Shown here: one piece after another, positions 1 to 11,717 of the stretch
How positions within the stretch are numbered: the stretch's first letter is position 1
Layout of the letters: each line of letters starts with the position of its first letter
Source of the DNA: Calycina herbarum
Lineage: Eukaryota > Ascomycota > Leotiomycetes > Helotiales > Pezizellaceae
Assembly: GCA_001414485.1 (NCBI GenBank)
Contig: LLEY01000069.1
Coordinates: 124,001-188,000, forward strand
DNA length: 64,000 bases
Direction of reading: 5' to 3'
Translations under genes and position numbers: made by a program
Notes under the pieces: generated by a model
Told to the model about the DNA's origin: nothing
Seen by the model: the letters and a program-made list of their open reading frames with translations, nothing else
Databases searched by the model: none

Positions 1-391
1 AATAGTTAAGAATAATCTCTAAGTACTTTTACTTATAAGGTTTAATACTTTTCTATTTAATATTTTATTTTTCTAAAAATCTTCTAAATATAGTTCTATC
101 TAATTATATACTACTCTTTTAAGATAGGTAGTAAGCTATATAACTTAATCTATTTTATAAGTAAACTATACTAAGTAAAAATTTAAGTATATTAAGACTT
201 TTATAATAAACTTAGTAAGTTTCTCTAAAGAACTATTAAACGTTCTTAGTACTAGTAACTTTACTTCTTCTCTAAGAGTAGTAACTAGCGCTACTGGTAT
301 TATTAGTACTAGAGGTAGTATAGAGGTTAAACCTAAGAATAGCGTAGTTTTCGATATTATATTAGCTATACTTCTAAGCAGGTACTTAAAG
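1..391 (-). mobile_element. Gypsy element C2, gag 5' part (RIP-degraded, runs off the window)
   Basis: This is the start of the internal region of a C-family LTR retrotransposon that reads leftward off the window edge. Its reverse complement matches 49,569-49,970, the gag start of the other C copy, almost base for base apart from transition differences. The first roughly 290 bases contain no CA or TG dinucleotide, an extreme RIP signature. No open frame survives. Known: gag encodes the structural particle protein. Inferred: the element is dead. The adjoining 392-838 is its 5' LTR. Confidence 0.8.
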
Positions 392-838
392 TATAACGAA
401 ACTTAAACAAACTTAATAAAGATAACTAAGTCTTAAAGGTTAGTATATAAGTAAGAAGTATAGACACGATAGATTGTTTACTTAGAAGTAAACTCGTTAC
501 TTATATTAAAGATATTAAATAAGATAATAAGATTAATAACTAAAGTTAAGTACGAAGCTTCTATCTAATAGCAGACGTGCTAGTCTTATATAGAACCCCT
601 CGTACTACCTAGATCCCTATATAAGCCTAGATCTCTAGGTCTTTCTAGATCTCTTAAGAGATCTAAGAGAATCTATTATATAACTACTAACGGTTATCTA
701 ATAGTGAGATCCTAGAATACCTAAATACCTTTATATTACTGATTCTCTTCTATATCACCTTCTAATTCCTAGATATCGTGCCTTATCTTATCAGAGCGCC
801 GTCTAGACTACTTACTACGTATAACGTAATTCGTAATA
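392..838 (-). repeat. LTR of family C (5' LTR of C2)
   Basis: The element begins (minus strand) with TATTACGAATTACGTTATAC-like sequence and ends in TATA, the RIP product of the expected TG..CA ends. It matches the LTRs at 1,457-1,919 and 49,134-49,568. The most conserved 200 bp lies at about 400-600 and includes a run around AAGATATTAAATAAGATAAT. It is followed leftward by gag sequence, so it is a 5' LTR. Its right edge abuts the D reverse transcriptase relic, so C2 also inserted into D. Confidence 0.8.
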
Positions 839-1456
839 GAAAGGCTCTCGTACTCGACTTAAGTATAAGATTAAATAGATAGAATACGTAAACCTAATAT
901 AGGAACCTGCTACGAAGTTAGAGGATATAGTAGCCTTAGACACTTACTTTTAAAAGTAGAAAGAGAGGTAATATTAAGAGTTATACTCGTAGAATAAGTC
1001 TCGGAGTACTCTAGCGACGTATTTACGTAACCTCGCTTAGCAACGTATAGACGTAATAGAACCTTCGAGAGTACTTTTAGTAGAACTCTCTAGAATAAGT
1101 AGACTAAGTATATAAGTTAGTAAGGACTCTAGCTTAGAAAGGATAATCGAATCTTCTTATATATAGACAGCCTCTATAGTTTAATTTATTAGTACTTACT
1201 ATAAGCTCTAATATAGCGGGTCTATTATAGAGTCTAAAAGAAAGGATCTTATATTTATATATTCTATACCTAGTCTTAAACGTAGTTATCTCTTCTAAGT
1301 CGAGGTCTATTTAGATATAGTAAAAGACTTATTATATATCTAACTTAGTAAAGATCTTAGCTTTCCTTATTCTTGAAAAGAGTTCGTTAATATAAGGAAT
1401 TAGATAAAGGTCGTTTTAAGAGTATTAAACTTCTAATAATCGATATAAAACCGTAG
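839..1456 (-). mobile_element. Gypsy element D, reverse transcriptase fragment (RIP-degraded)
   Basis: Read on the minus strand this gives degraded Gypsy reverse transcriptase: a TKLD-type motif followed by a TRYRIYKYKIL-like stretch, interrupted by stops. Its minus-strand start, CTACG at 1,452-1,456, is the 5-bp target duplication of the C1 element. The same pentamer ends the other half of D at 49,129-49,133. Placed end to end, the two halves read straight through the motif KLRFYIDY, which corresponds to the LRxxxDY block of Gypsy reverse transcriptases. This fragment is therefore the missing continuation of the D relic at 45.7-49.1 kb, now on the other side of the window and in opposite orientation. 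Confidence 0.8.
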
Positions 1457-1919
1457 TATAATGAAACTTAAACGAACTAAACAAAGATAACTAAGTTTCG
1501 AAGGTTAGTATATAGATAAGAGGTATAGACGCGATATATTATTTACTTAGAAGTAAACTCGTTACTTATATTAAAGATATTAAACAAGATAATAAGATTA
1601 ATAACTAAAGTTAAGTACGAAGCTTCTATCTAATAGCAGACGTACTAGTCTTATATAGAACCTTCGTTCTCTATATATATTACCTATATCGCTTATATTA
1701 TCTATATTACTTGTAATTAGAGCGATTAGGTCGATTAGAGTAATCACGTTATATAATTATATATAACTTCTAATAATATTATAATAGTAAGATTCTAAAA
1801 CTCTTATATACTTTTTTTATTACTGATTTCCTTCTATATTACCTTCCTTTCCTAGATATCGTATCTTATCTTATTAGAGCGCTTTCTAGACTACTTACTA
1901 CTTTCTATAATTCGTAATA
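1457..1919 (-). repeat. LTR of family C (3' LTR of C1)
   Basis: About 463 bp, homologous over its length to 49,134-49,568 in reverse complement. Immediately outside (1,452-1,456) is CGTAG. Immediately inside (1,920-1,935) is a CT-rich tract, the reverse of a polypurine tract, so this is the 3' LTR of a minus-strand element. It is more heavily RIP-mutated than its 5' partner: CTGATCG motifs kept at 49.3 kb read as CTAATCG or CTAATTA here. Confidence 0.85.
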
Positions 1920-3166
1920 CTATCCCCTTCTTAGCCTAGCGTGTTCTTACGCTTAAGTATAAGCTAAGAAATATTATTAAGAAGTTATTAGACTTCTCTT
2001 CCTTCTATTATATCGTTAACACCTATTTATAAAGACAGACTTAAATAATATAGAATTCTAAACACTCTTCGAATTAAATAATTAGAATACGAAATAATTC
2101 CCTATATCTGATATACTCGAGTAAAGACCGGTCGTCGCTATATTAGCGTTACTAGTAGTTCTAAGTACTCTAAGTATACTAGAAAAGGCAAGCTCTATAA
2201 CGTCGAATAATAAAACCGAATACTCTTACTTTTCGAATAAGAGTCTATTAATACCTAGTAGCGGCGGTTATAGTAAGAGAAAGAGATAGCTTTTAAAGTT
2301 TAAGAAGAAGCTATATAAAAGAGTTCTAAGGCTATATAGAAAATCCTCTGATTATAGTAGTAGTAACGTTTCCTTACTAAGCAGGAGTAAGAGATACTCC
2401 GACATAGTCTTATAAACCTATAAGAGCTTAATAAAGCTAAGAAGAGAGAAAGAGAAGAGAAAGAGTAGTAGAAAGTAGAGGAAAAATAATAAGAAGTAGA
2501 GATCGTATATCTAGCGGCTCTACCTATTCTCGCTAGTTCCTAATCTAAGCTAAGTCTCGACCTAGCCTTCTTTAAAGCTTTTCCTTCTAACTATAAGATA
2601 TAGGTAAACCTAGGTTTTACTAGTAGAACTCCTAAAGTTATACTAGGTAATAGTTAAGATTACTTCTTAGTTCTTAAGTGTTTTCTAAGTATAAGTAATT
2701 TAACTATTTAATTAAATACTTAACTTATCTTCTAATAATTTTATAGTTAAGAATTCTCTTAACTTTATACTTAGTATTTAGGTTTACTAGTTAAATTTCT
2801 ATAATTAGAGCTAGTAGAGCTCCTAGTAGTACTAGTTTAAGTAGAGATATATAAAATACTAGGTAGATGTTTATTATCTTTAGTAACGCTAGTTTATAAT
2901 TTAAAAGTTCTTTAACTTATTTAATTTTAAATAGTCTAAGTTTTTTATAATCTAGTTTATTACTTAGTCTTTTTATATTAATATTTTTTTATACTAAGTA
3001 GACTTTATCTCTCTCTTTTAGTATTAGCTCTTAACTACGTTGTTTATTATAGTAGTATATATTTCTTTTAGTTATAAACTATAAATCTTTTATAAGTTCT
3101 TTATATAGACTTTTAATTTTTAAGACGTAGATACGAGTAAGCTGATTATTAATAGTCGTAGGTAGT
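1920..3166 (-). mobile_element. Gypsy element C1, 3' part of the internal region, cut by element A1
   Basis: The polypurine tract (reverse) is at about 1,920-1,935, followed on the right by a 3' internal region. From about 2,600 to 3,166 it matches 61,530-62,090 of the C3 copy nearly base for base, in the same orientation. The part at 1,936-2,590 differs from C3, so C1 and C3 are subfamilies with different 3' segments. The right end at 3,162-3,166 is GTAGT, the target duplication of the A insertion. The continuation of this element is not at 9,205 but at 54,448, reading the other way. CA and TG are strongly depleted and no frame is open. Confidence 0.75.
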
Positions 3167-3398
3167 TGTTACAGCGCTGGTCCGTAACACGTGATTCTCA
3201 GTCCTACACGTGACCGTCAGAGCCGCAACGCTTAGACGGATTTATAACGAGATTAAAGGCTCTTTATAGTTAGTAGGAATACCTCTTTTTCGTAGGGTAT
3301 ATATTCCGTATTCCCTCGTTCTTAGAACTATAGCTTTAAATTCTCGAATATATATATATATACTCTTATACCTTTGTCTTTAGATATGGATTATGATA
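3167..3398 (+). repeat. 5' LTR of element A1
   Basis: Begins TGTTACAGCGCTGG and ends near TTATGATA, where other copies end CGTGACA. It is preceded by GTAGT at 3,162-3,166. It contains CACGTGATTCTCAGTCC and a TATATA stretch near its end, possibly the promoter. It is very similar to 8,973-9,204 and to the reverse complements of 54,449-54,679 and 60,254-60,485. Confidence 0.9.
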
Positions 3399-6300
3399 TT
3401 ATTTAAAGCTTAACTCTTTTTACTTCTTATAAAGGATTATAATATCGACTAGATTCTATGCTTATAACAGCTAGAAGATCTTATACTTGTAATAGTGTGA
3501 TTATAACCCTTCTTCTCTGCCTATAATAGCCTCTCTTCTTATAAACAGATCCCTCGAGTATCTCTACGTCTGTAACGACTTATCTCCTTGAAAGACACGC
3601 CTATAACAGCCTATATAACCTTTTTTATAACCCCTTCCTACCTTCTCCTCCTTCCTTTCTGATAATATAATAGCCGATACTTGAAGTGGTTGTGGTAGAA
3701 AAGGGAAGACACCTACTAGCTTGTCTCGAACTGAGTCTTAATAACCGGATAACACCTCTGGAGTCGCCCCTCCCTCGCCTGCCTCCCCTACGATAAGCGA
3801 GCCTCCTATAGACGAAAACGTTCGTTTATAGGCTAAAATCCTCTCTTTATATATATAACTCTACTAAACCCCGTTGCTTATAAACTACCTAGACAACCCT
3901 CTCCTAAGCCGCGAGTATACGTAAGCCCTCTAAGAGGCTACTACCGACTCCTCCTGTTCCTGATTTAGTTCTAACAATTCTGCTTATAAGTTCTAAGATA
4001 GCGAGAAACTTAAGAACGGCATCTCTCTGTTATATAAGGCTTAGCAGATTATCCTAGCTAGTAAAATGAGAAAGAACCTCTTCGAGGACGAATAAGACAA
4101 ACTTACCTTCGTCTTTATAGCTACTTCTGGCGTAGTATAAGAGCACCTGGAACTATAGATAGATTTCGGTTCTCTTACCTTATTTATAGACGTTATAGAT
4201 ATGTTTATACATTTAGATACCTTATTCGTAGATAGTAACGAAGCTGTAGAGGCCTGTAAGGTCTTCTATAAACTCTTAATATAAGAAGACGAGACTTTTA
4301 CTATGTTTAAAGCAACCTTCTTAAGCCTTATAACTAAGGCTTATATCCTGTTAAGTAAGTAGTCCGAAGATTTATACCAGAAGCTTACGCCAGCTCTTTA
4401 AGTAAGTATCTCGCTAGTCTGAATCACCCTAGCAACCTTTAACCAGTTATATAACCGCTGTTACTCTGTCTATTAAGACGGGGTAACTATTAAGGAACGC
4501 CTTACAGCTTACTACAACCGCCGCCTACCTATAAGAGGTTTCCCTGCCGGCTACGGATCAACTTACTAACTTCTAGCTCTATATACTGTTATTAGTTATC
4601 CGCTAACCTAAAGCCCGGTCCGTTACTCCCTAGTTATAGACCGTAAGACTCCTTTACCCACTCGTAAGAGTACGACTCCTATCTAGGATATAGCAGACGT
4701 TATCTATTACAATTACGATGAACCTAGGCACTACGCTAGTAAATGCCCTCTTCCTTAAAAACCCTCTATAGCTATTAAGCTATTAGAAGACGCTGAAAAC
4801 TCGCTTATAGACTTCTACGGACTATAAGCGTCTAGAGAAGAATCAGCTAACAAGGAACTCGTCTATAAGAACTCGGGAAAAGAACAGCTCTAAAGCAAGT
4901 CTCCTCTTTAGAGCTAAATAAACTTAGATCTTAACCTCTTAATCTAAGTCGTATAATAGGCGGAAAGGCTTTTATAACTATATATACTTTAATTAAGAAT
5001 AGATATGCTTTTAATACTACTAGACTTATTAATACTAGAGCGAATAGATAGCTATTTATTAATACGGCTTTAGCTGACTAGTTAAGTTAATATTATAGAT
5101 AGGCTACGGAAAAGCTATTATATATAATATTAATTATAGGGTTTAATAGACATAAAGGACTAGCGATTACTCGTGTTATTTGCTTAACGCTAAGTATCGA
5201 TAGATAATAGTTTACTAATACGCTCTTCCTAATTACTAATATCGGCGGATATAATATTATTATTAGCTGTTAATAGCTTATAGACGTAAACGTAAAGTTA
5301 GTAGTCTATAGCTATAAGATTAAGTAGCTAGAATCCCTTCCCCTAGTTCGTCGATTCGATTACTTAGTACCTATTACTAGGGAATCGATGACTATCTCCC
5401 TGCTAGACCTCTAGGCTTAGGAGGATATAGAGAACCGCGACCTCTACTAGAATACTATAGAGGAACCTATATTAATCTATTCGATACTACCTCGAAGCTA
5501 GCGCCAAACCCCGCTACTAGTCACTCTTAAGGAAATTCTAGACGAAAGCTTTTAGCAAGACCTCGTCTCTGCCTAGAATAGAATATAGGTCCTTATTCCT
5601 AACTGCTAACAACGTCGTCGATCCTCCTTAGGAAAACGTTTAGTTATAGACTATAAAGCGGCTGTGAGCTCGCTTACGGACATCTATAAACCTACAGAAG
5701 ACTTCGCTATTAATATCTATTATATTAGAGCTACTACTTTCAAACTTAACCTTTAAAAGCGCGATAACGAAGTCTTCTCTACTAGCTTACAAGAGATCGA
5801 CTATGCTCTTATAGACAGGTTATATATAGAGCTCTCTTTAGTAGATTACGCTTTAGACGAACAACTAGTAGAACAGAACGTTCGCTAGGAATATACAGAC
5901 TTCAAAGATGTCTTTTTAAAGAGAGCTTCAGACGAGCTTCCTCTACTACAAAACCAAGTCGACTACTAGATCAAACTTACAAGTCCGAATACTCTATTAC
6001 ATAGCCTATTATACAGGATAACGACTAAGGAACTTCTAGCTATAAAGTAGTATATCCTCGATAACCTTAATAAAGGGTTTATTATTCCTAGCCACGCCCC
6101 TTTCACCTCTCTAGTACTGTTCGTAAAGAAGCCTAACAGAAGCTTACAGCTCTATATCAACTACCGGAAACTTAACAACCTTACTCATAAGAACCAGCAC
6201 CCTCTTCTACTAATCAACGAAACTCTTACACAGATCACTAGTACTAAAATCCTTACAAAGCTCGACATTCGTTAAGCTTTTAACCGTATATATATAAAAC

Positions 6301-8972
6301 TAGAGTTAGAAGAACTTACAACCTTTCAGACCTATTATAGCATATTTAAATATAAGGTATTACCTTTCAGCTTAACCAACGATTCTACTATATACTAGAG
6401 ATATATAAATAGCGTTCTTATAGAATATCTCAATAACTTTTATATAGCTTACCTTAATAACATTCTTATATACTCTAATAATAAGCTTAAATACGTTAAA
6501 CACGTCCGTAAGGTCTTAGAACAGCTCTATAAAGCTAGGCTATAAGTAGATATTAAGAAGACAGAGTTCTACGTTACTCGTACAAAGTACCTTGGTTTTA
6601 TTATCTTTATAGACGGAATCGAAGTCGACCTAGAGAAGATCTTAGCAATCGTTTCCTAGAAATATCCTAGTACTATTAAAGGTATCTAGTCCTTCCTAGG
6701 TTTTTATAACTTCTACCAACGTTTTATTCAGGATTATAAACGGATTACTCGTCTACTAAACCATCTTACGAGTAAGGAAGTGCTATTTAAGTTCAACTTA
6801 GAATATAAGAAGGCTTTTAATATATTAAAAGAAGCCTTAGTTACCGTCTCTCTCTTATACTACTTTATAGCCGATTTAGAGACTATAGTTAAGACTAACG
6901 CTTCTAATAGAGTAGTTACAGCTATAATATTATAACGTATATCTAAGACCGAACTATAGAGACTCGTAGACTACTTCTCGAAGACGATAAACCCTGCTAA
7001 GCTAAACTACCAAATCTACGATAAGGAGATGTTAGCTATTATATACTCTTTTAGATAATAGCGAGCAGATCTTGCTTAGACTAGCTCCTAGATCAAGGTC
7101 TTCACTAATTATAAGGCTTTAGAGTACTTTATAACCTCTAAAACCTTGAACTAGTAATAAGCGAGATAGGTAGAGTTTCTATTAGAGTTCTATTTTATAA
7201 TTACGTTTCGATCTAGTAAGTAGAACGAGAAAACGGACACGCTAATACGCCGAGACTAAGACGTTAACCCGTAGAACGACCTAAAAGCGTCTATAAGATA
7301 ATAAACCTTACTTACGTCTAATTAGTTAGATCTACGTATTACTACTCGATTAGAACCTCCTATAACGTTAGCCCTAGTTACCTTAGAACCCTTGCTTAAC
7401 CTTGTCGACTAGTTACTTACTACTAACTATAACTCTTCGGACTTAGAAGACGACTAAACGAAAGCTACCCGTAGGTACTAAAACTAGATAATAGAGAACA
7501 GCTTACTTCTTTAGCAAAAGAGACTCGTAGTTCCTAATTAAGGCACCTTACGGACGGACCTAATCCGTAAGGCTTATGTATAAGTATCTACGGCTCACCC
7601 TAGACGGACAAAGACGGTAGCTATCCTCGCCCGTAGATACTAGTAGAAAGGTTTATAGACGTCTGTAGAAACCTATATTAATAACTACAGAGACTGTCGA
7701 TATACTACAGTTCCTTATAACTGTAAACCTAGGTTTTTATACCTGTTACTAGTTCTAGAACGTCTCTAGTAGTATATTACTATAGACTATAAGTCTTTCC
7801 CTACTGATAAACAAGGTTATAATACCTTATAAGTAGTTATAGATCGCCTAACTAAGTAATCGGTCTCGATCCCTTGTCTAAAGACAGTTATAGCCCGAGA
7901 TATAGCTCGAATATACGTTATATAGATCTATTAAACCTACAACTATCTATAAAGTATTATTTTAGACTATAGACTATAGTTTATTTCTTCTTTCTAGTCT
8001 AAATTCTATAGAATCCTTAGTATAAAGCTTAAGCTATCTACTGCTTTCTATCTACAAACTAATAGATAAACTGAAATTATAAACTAATAGATTAATCAAC
8101 GCTTATAGCCTTTTATTAGTTACTATTAGAACAACTAGAGCGAACTTGTCCCTATTCTAGACTACGCTTAGCTTATGCTTTGACATAAGAGTCTAGGTAG
8201 GCTCTCGCCTTTTAAAGTAATTAACAGATACGTAGCTACTACGTCCTTTAATTAGAACCGTCTAGATAAATCCGTAACAGTCTACGAACAGCTTAACTAG
8301 ACCGATGTAGAGGCACTTATATAGAGAATATACGATACTTAGACCATAGCAAAGGAATTAGTTAGTAAAGTATAAGACCGCTATATAAGGTCTGCGAACC
8401 GGATTCGAAGAGCGGTAGACTTTAACATAGACGACTTTGTTTAAGTATTAACTCGTAATTAGAAGACAGACTAGCTAAGCTATAAGCTAGATAGACAAAA
8501 CAAGGGTCTATTCTAGATTACAGCCTATAAAGGACACTCTTTCTAGCTCGAACTACTAGACCACTTCTATATACACCCTGTATTCCACCCGTTACTACTC
8601 TATAAAGCTGCTATAGATCTATTACCTAGACAGGTAAACGAACCACCCCTGCTAATATAGGTTATAGATTAGGAAGAGTAAGAAGTAGAAGAAGTCTTAG
8701 CTATAAAAGCAGTTCGTAGAAAGCTCTAATACAGGGTTTAATAGTTAGGCTATAACCCTAATCTATAGTAGTATCCGGCCTCGAATTTTAAGTATTATCT
8801 ATATAAATTATACGATTTTCACCTTATTAATCTAGCTCGCGCTAGTCCGCTAAGGGCTTTATAAAGCTAGATATAAGCGTAGGAAGACGGAATAGACGAT
8901 TATGATTATCTAATAGACGATTCAGTTATAATATAAAGCTTATAGACAAGCTTTTTCTAAAAGGAGGGGTAA

Positions 8973-9204
8973 TATTATAGCGCTGGTCTATAATACGTGA
9001 TTCTCAGTCCTATACGTAACCGTCAGAGCTGTAACGCTTAGACGGATTTATAACGAGATTAAAGGCTCTTTATAGTTAGTAGGAATACCCCTTTTTCGTA
9101 GAGTATATATTCCATATTCCCTCGTTCTTAGAACTATAGCTTTAAATTCTCGAATATATACATATATACTCTTATACCTTTGCCTTCAGATATAGATCGT
9201 GACA
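8973..9204 (+). repeat. 3' LTR of element A1
   Basis: Begins TATTATAGCGCTGG (a RIP-altered TGTTACAGCGC) and ends GATCGTGACA. It follows a polypurine tract directly. The next five bases are AGTAC (9,205-9,209). That pentamer matches the outer flank of the other A copy (GTACT at 60,486-60,490 is its reverse complement), not the left flank of this copy. Confidence 0.9.
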
Positions 9205-9472
9205 AGTACGTACGCTAGTACTAGCGTATATCTAAGCGAGTATATAATATCTAGCAGCTTTTATAACTATTATAACAGACGTGAATAAATAGCTTTTACT
9301 AGTACGTTAGCCGGCTAAAAGATATAAGAATTAATTAGTAGACTAGTTCGCTATTCTACTACTTAATAGGAATCCCGGTGTAACACCGCCTACGTAACCT
9401 CTAGCTACGTGACAGCTGTTACAACTATAACTGTTATACTTAAGATATTTAGAATTAACTATAGAATATAGC
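9205..9472. other. AT-rich relic between A1 and a solo LTR
   Basis: RIP-degraded sequence with no readable frame. It keeps a few CpG-rich patches such as CCCGGTGTAACACCG near 9,373. The first five bases are AGTAC, a target duplication shared with the far side of A2. The last five, ATAGC, are the target duplication of the solo LTR that follows. I recognise no coding capacity. Confidence 0.6.
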
Positions 9473-9933
9473 TATTATAAATTATATACTAATATATAAC
9501 TAGTAAAGTCTAGGTAATACTCTAATAAGATAAGCACTATTAGAACCTAGTAGAGGAAAGAGGATTAAATATATTAGATATATAATCTATAGATCTTATT
9601 ATAGTTATATCACGTGACTCGGTTAGAAGTAGTTAGGTAATAGAGCCTAGTTTTTAAGAGCTCTAGAATTAGAGTCGGACTTTATCTTTAAAACTTCTAT
9701 AGAATAGAACTTTAAATAAGAACGAAGGTTTTATATAAGACTAGTACGTCTACTATTAGATAGAGGCTTCGTACTTAACTTTAGTTATTAATCTTATTAT
9801 CTTATTTAATATCTTTGATATAAGTAACGAGTTCACTTTTAAGTAAATAACCTAGTATATCTATACTTCTTATCTATATACTAACCTTCGAGACTTAGTT
9901 ACTTTTATTTAGTTTATATAGAGTTTCGTTATA
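9473..9933 (+). repeat. Solo LTR of family C (C3 subfamily) with perfect target duplication
   Basis: 461 bp, homologous in reverse complement to the LTR at 60,573-61,035, including the part that differs from the C1 LTR (for example GAGGATTAAATAT). It is bounded on both sides by ATAGC (9,468-9,472 and 9,934-9,938). There is no C internal sequence on either side. The perfect duplication with a single LTR is what remains after recombination between the two LTRs of a full element. Confidence 0.88.
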
Positions 9934-9938
9934 ATAGC

Positions 9939-10490
9939 TAGTATAAAATATATAAAAGTCGTTTATATTTATTTAGCTTTTTTTTAATTTAAAGATATAA
10001 ATAGACGTTAATAAGTTATACTTAAGAATTAATATCTATTACTATATAGTAGAAATTCTAACGTCTATCTTTATATTCTAAGACGTACTTTATTATAAAA
10101 CGAATCTATAGTTTTAGAATTATAAATTTTTTCTTAGTATATCTATAAAGTTGTTATTAATATATTACTTTCTTTAACTATTTCTCTCTAAGAAGACTAC
10201 TTAGTAATAAGAAAAAGAGTATAGTTAATTATACTATTAATAGTTTTAATTATACTACTAATCGCTGCTTCTACTATCTCTCTCTATTTAATTATAACTA
10301 TTAAAGTCTTTTTAAAATTCAGAGTACTTAAGAGAAGGTCTTATTATAAAATAATATAGCTCTAAATTTTAAAGATACTTAGAGAGAAAAAGAATATAGT
10401 CCGAGAGTTATACTAGTATAATAAGAGTGTCTATATGTTTTAGTACTTAGTAATATATATTAGCCTAGATAAAATTTACTATATTCACGC
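9939..10490. other. AT-rich RIP relic, left edge of the gene island
   Basis: CA and TG are strongly depleted and no frame is open. I recognise no retrotransposon domain. The shift to normal composition is abrupt at about 10,485-10,500, where CACGCCAGGGCTCGC appears. It is probably remains of an older repeat. Confidence 0.6.
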
Positions 10491-10531
10491 CAGGGCTCGC
10501 TATATTTACTTAGCCACGATTCTCAGGCGTA

Positions 10532-10570
10532 GTCACGTGTGTGGCGTACAATGGTCACGCGTGTGGCGTA
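10532..10570. repeat. Two direct copies of a 17-bp CACG-containing motif
   Basis: GTCACGTGTGTGGCGTA at 10,532-10,548 is repeated as GTCACGCGTGTGGCGTA at 10,554-10,570, with one mismatch. The first copy contains a CACGTG palindrome. It lies at the border of the gene island and about 315 bp upstream of the first gene. It could be a pair of regulator sites for that gene or a repeat edge; the sequence alone does not decide. Confidence 0.6.
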
Positions 10571-10884
10571 AGATCAGGTTTCTCGAACATTCTATTAGCA
10601 GGTGGCAGCACGCTAGTGCCTAGGCACTGGAGCGCCGTCACTCGTCTCCTTCTACAGGTGAAACATGCCAGAAAAGCCTTTCGGAACAAAGTCAAAGAGA
10701 TGAAAGTTTCATATAAAATTCGACGAACTAATTATTTCTCCCAAGAAGGAGCTAAGGTGAGACAATCGGTACTGAGGGAGTCATACCTGCAGTAATACGG
10801 CGCAAAGTCCCCCCAATAAATACCCCGCCAAACCCCGCTCCAGCACCTCAACCACCAAGACTCAACTCCATCGAACCCTTAAAA

Positions 10885-11550
10885 ATGGCCGCAAAAACTC
10901 TCCCCAAAACTCCCTTCCAGCTCCACGGCGGCTGCTTCTGCAGCGCAATCCGCTACATGATCTCCGTCCCGGAACTCTCTGAGCGCAAACCCCTCCCCAA
11001 AGCTGGCATGACAGCTGACCGCCTCCTGGTGCCTGTCAACGAAGTCAACGAACGCATGCCCATCATAAGCCTTGACCACTGCAACGCCTGCCGTCGCGTC
11101 CCGGGCACAATCATAGATTCCTGGTTCATCTGTCCCCCAGAATGGGTTGAGTTTACTGTTCTGCCACGCGAGTTAGGAGATGAGAAGGAGCCTATCAAGG
11201 CGGACAGCATGGCGTATTTGCAAGAGGATAAGACGTTAGCGGAGCGCACGTATGCCACGCATTTCAAGAGCTCGGAACACTCGAATAGGACATTCTGCGG
11301 GAAGTGCGGGACGCATTTGACGTTCTTCAAGACGGGGCCGCTGGGGGCGTGGGGGGTTTTCGTTGATATTGCCGTGGGGACGTTGGATAAGGAGAGTTTG
11401 GAGATAGAAGGGTTTATGCCGACTATACAGTTTTGGCATGATCTTGGGATTCCGTGGGCTGTGAAGCTGGTGAATGAGGGGAAGAAGGGTTTACACGCTG
11501 ATGCAGCTGATGAATTGTCGAAACTGAAGCTTGACGAAGAGAAGAAGTGA
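10885..11550 (+). CDS. GFA/CENP-V-like zinc protein (Mss4-like fold)
   Basis: A 221-residue protein without introns, starting at an ATG in good context (AAAATGGCC). Zinc-ligand pairs are visible: C17-x-C19 in GGCFCSAIRY, C66-x2-C69 in DHCNACRR, and C138-x2-C141 in FCGKCGTHL. This is the ordered Cys pattern of the glutathione-dependent formaldehyde-activating (GFA) / CENP-V family, and the length fits fungal members. Family members bind zinc; the best-studied bacterial one adds glutathione to formaldehyde, but most fungal paralogues have no assigned substrate, so I infer only a small soluble zinc protein. It is the first gene inside the island, next to RIP-degraded repeats, yet its frame is intact and rich in CA and TG. 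Confidence 0.85.
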   Translation: MAAKTLPKTPFQLHGGCFCSAIRYMISVPELSERKPLPKAGMTADRLLVPVNEVNERMPIISLDHCNACRRVPGTIIDSWFICPPEWVEFTVLPRELGDEKEPIKADSMAYLQEDKTLAERTYATHFKSSEHSNRTFCGKCGTHLTFFKTGPLGAWGVFVDIAVGTLDKESLEIEGFMPTIQFWHDLGIPWAVKLVNEGKKGLHADAADELSKLKLDEEKK

Positions 11551-11717
11551 ACGAAGAACAAGGTACTGAGAATTTTTAGAAGCTTGAAGCAAATGTAGAA
11601 AGCTGATTTGATACCTGGTCCTATACACGTCGAGATATATCCTTGCGTCGAGCTTGAAAAATTGCACAGTTATGAATCATTACCTTAACCCAAAGTTATA
11701 TCGATCCTCTCAAGCGG

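Larger units (their letters stand above)
3167..9204 (+). mobile_element. Gypsy LTR retrotransposon A1 (chromodomain type), near full length, RIP-inactivated
   Basis: A 6,038-bp element with 232-bp LTRs and an AAAAGGAGGGG polypurine tract at about 8,960-8,970. In degraded plus-strand frames the order is gag (about 3,700-4,930), protease region, reverse transcriptase (about 6,000-6,750), RNase H, integrase (about 7,650-8,350) and a C-terminal chromodomain (about 8,660-8,800, with a YRV..LGYNP..YPASNF pattern). The gag zinc knuckle at 4,705-4,746 keeps H and the last C, but the first two Cys read TAT and TAC. The polymerase YxDD box at 6,450-6,461 reads YLNN. Both changes fit TG to TA. Stops are frequent and mostly TAG where Gln or Trp is expected. 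The element cannot be autonomous. Its flanks (GTAGT left, AGTAC right) do not match each other. Confidence 0.92.

Noticed and set aside
10541..10795. 84-codon plus-strand frame at the island edge
   Set aside because: It overlaps the CACGTG direct repeats, has no domain and an unremarkable start. It is more likely promoter sequence of the GFA-like gene.
10953..11561. 202-codon minus-strand frame opposite the GFA-like gene
   Set aside because: It is antisense to a well-supported zinc protein. Its Ser-rich translation reflects the codon bias of the real gene.
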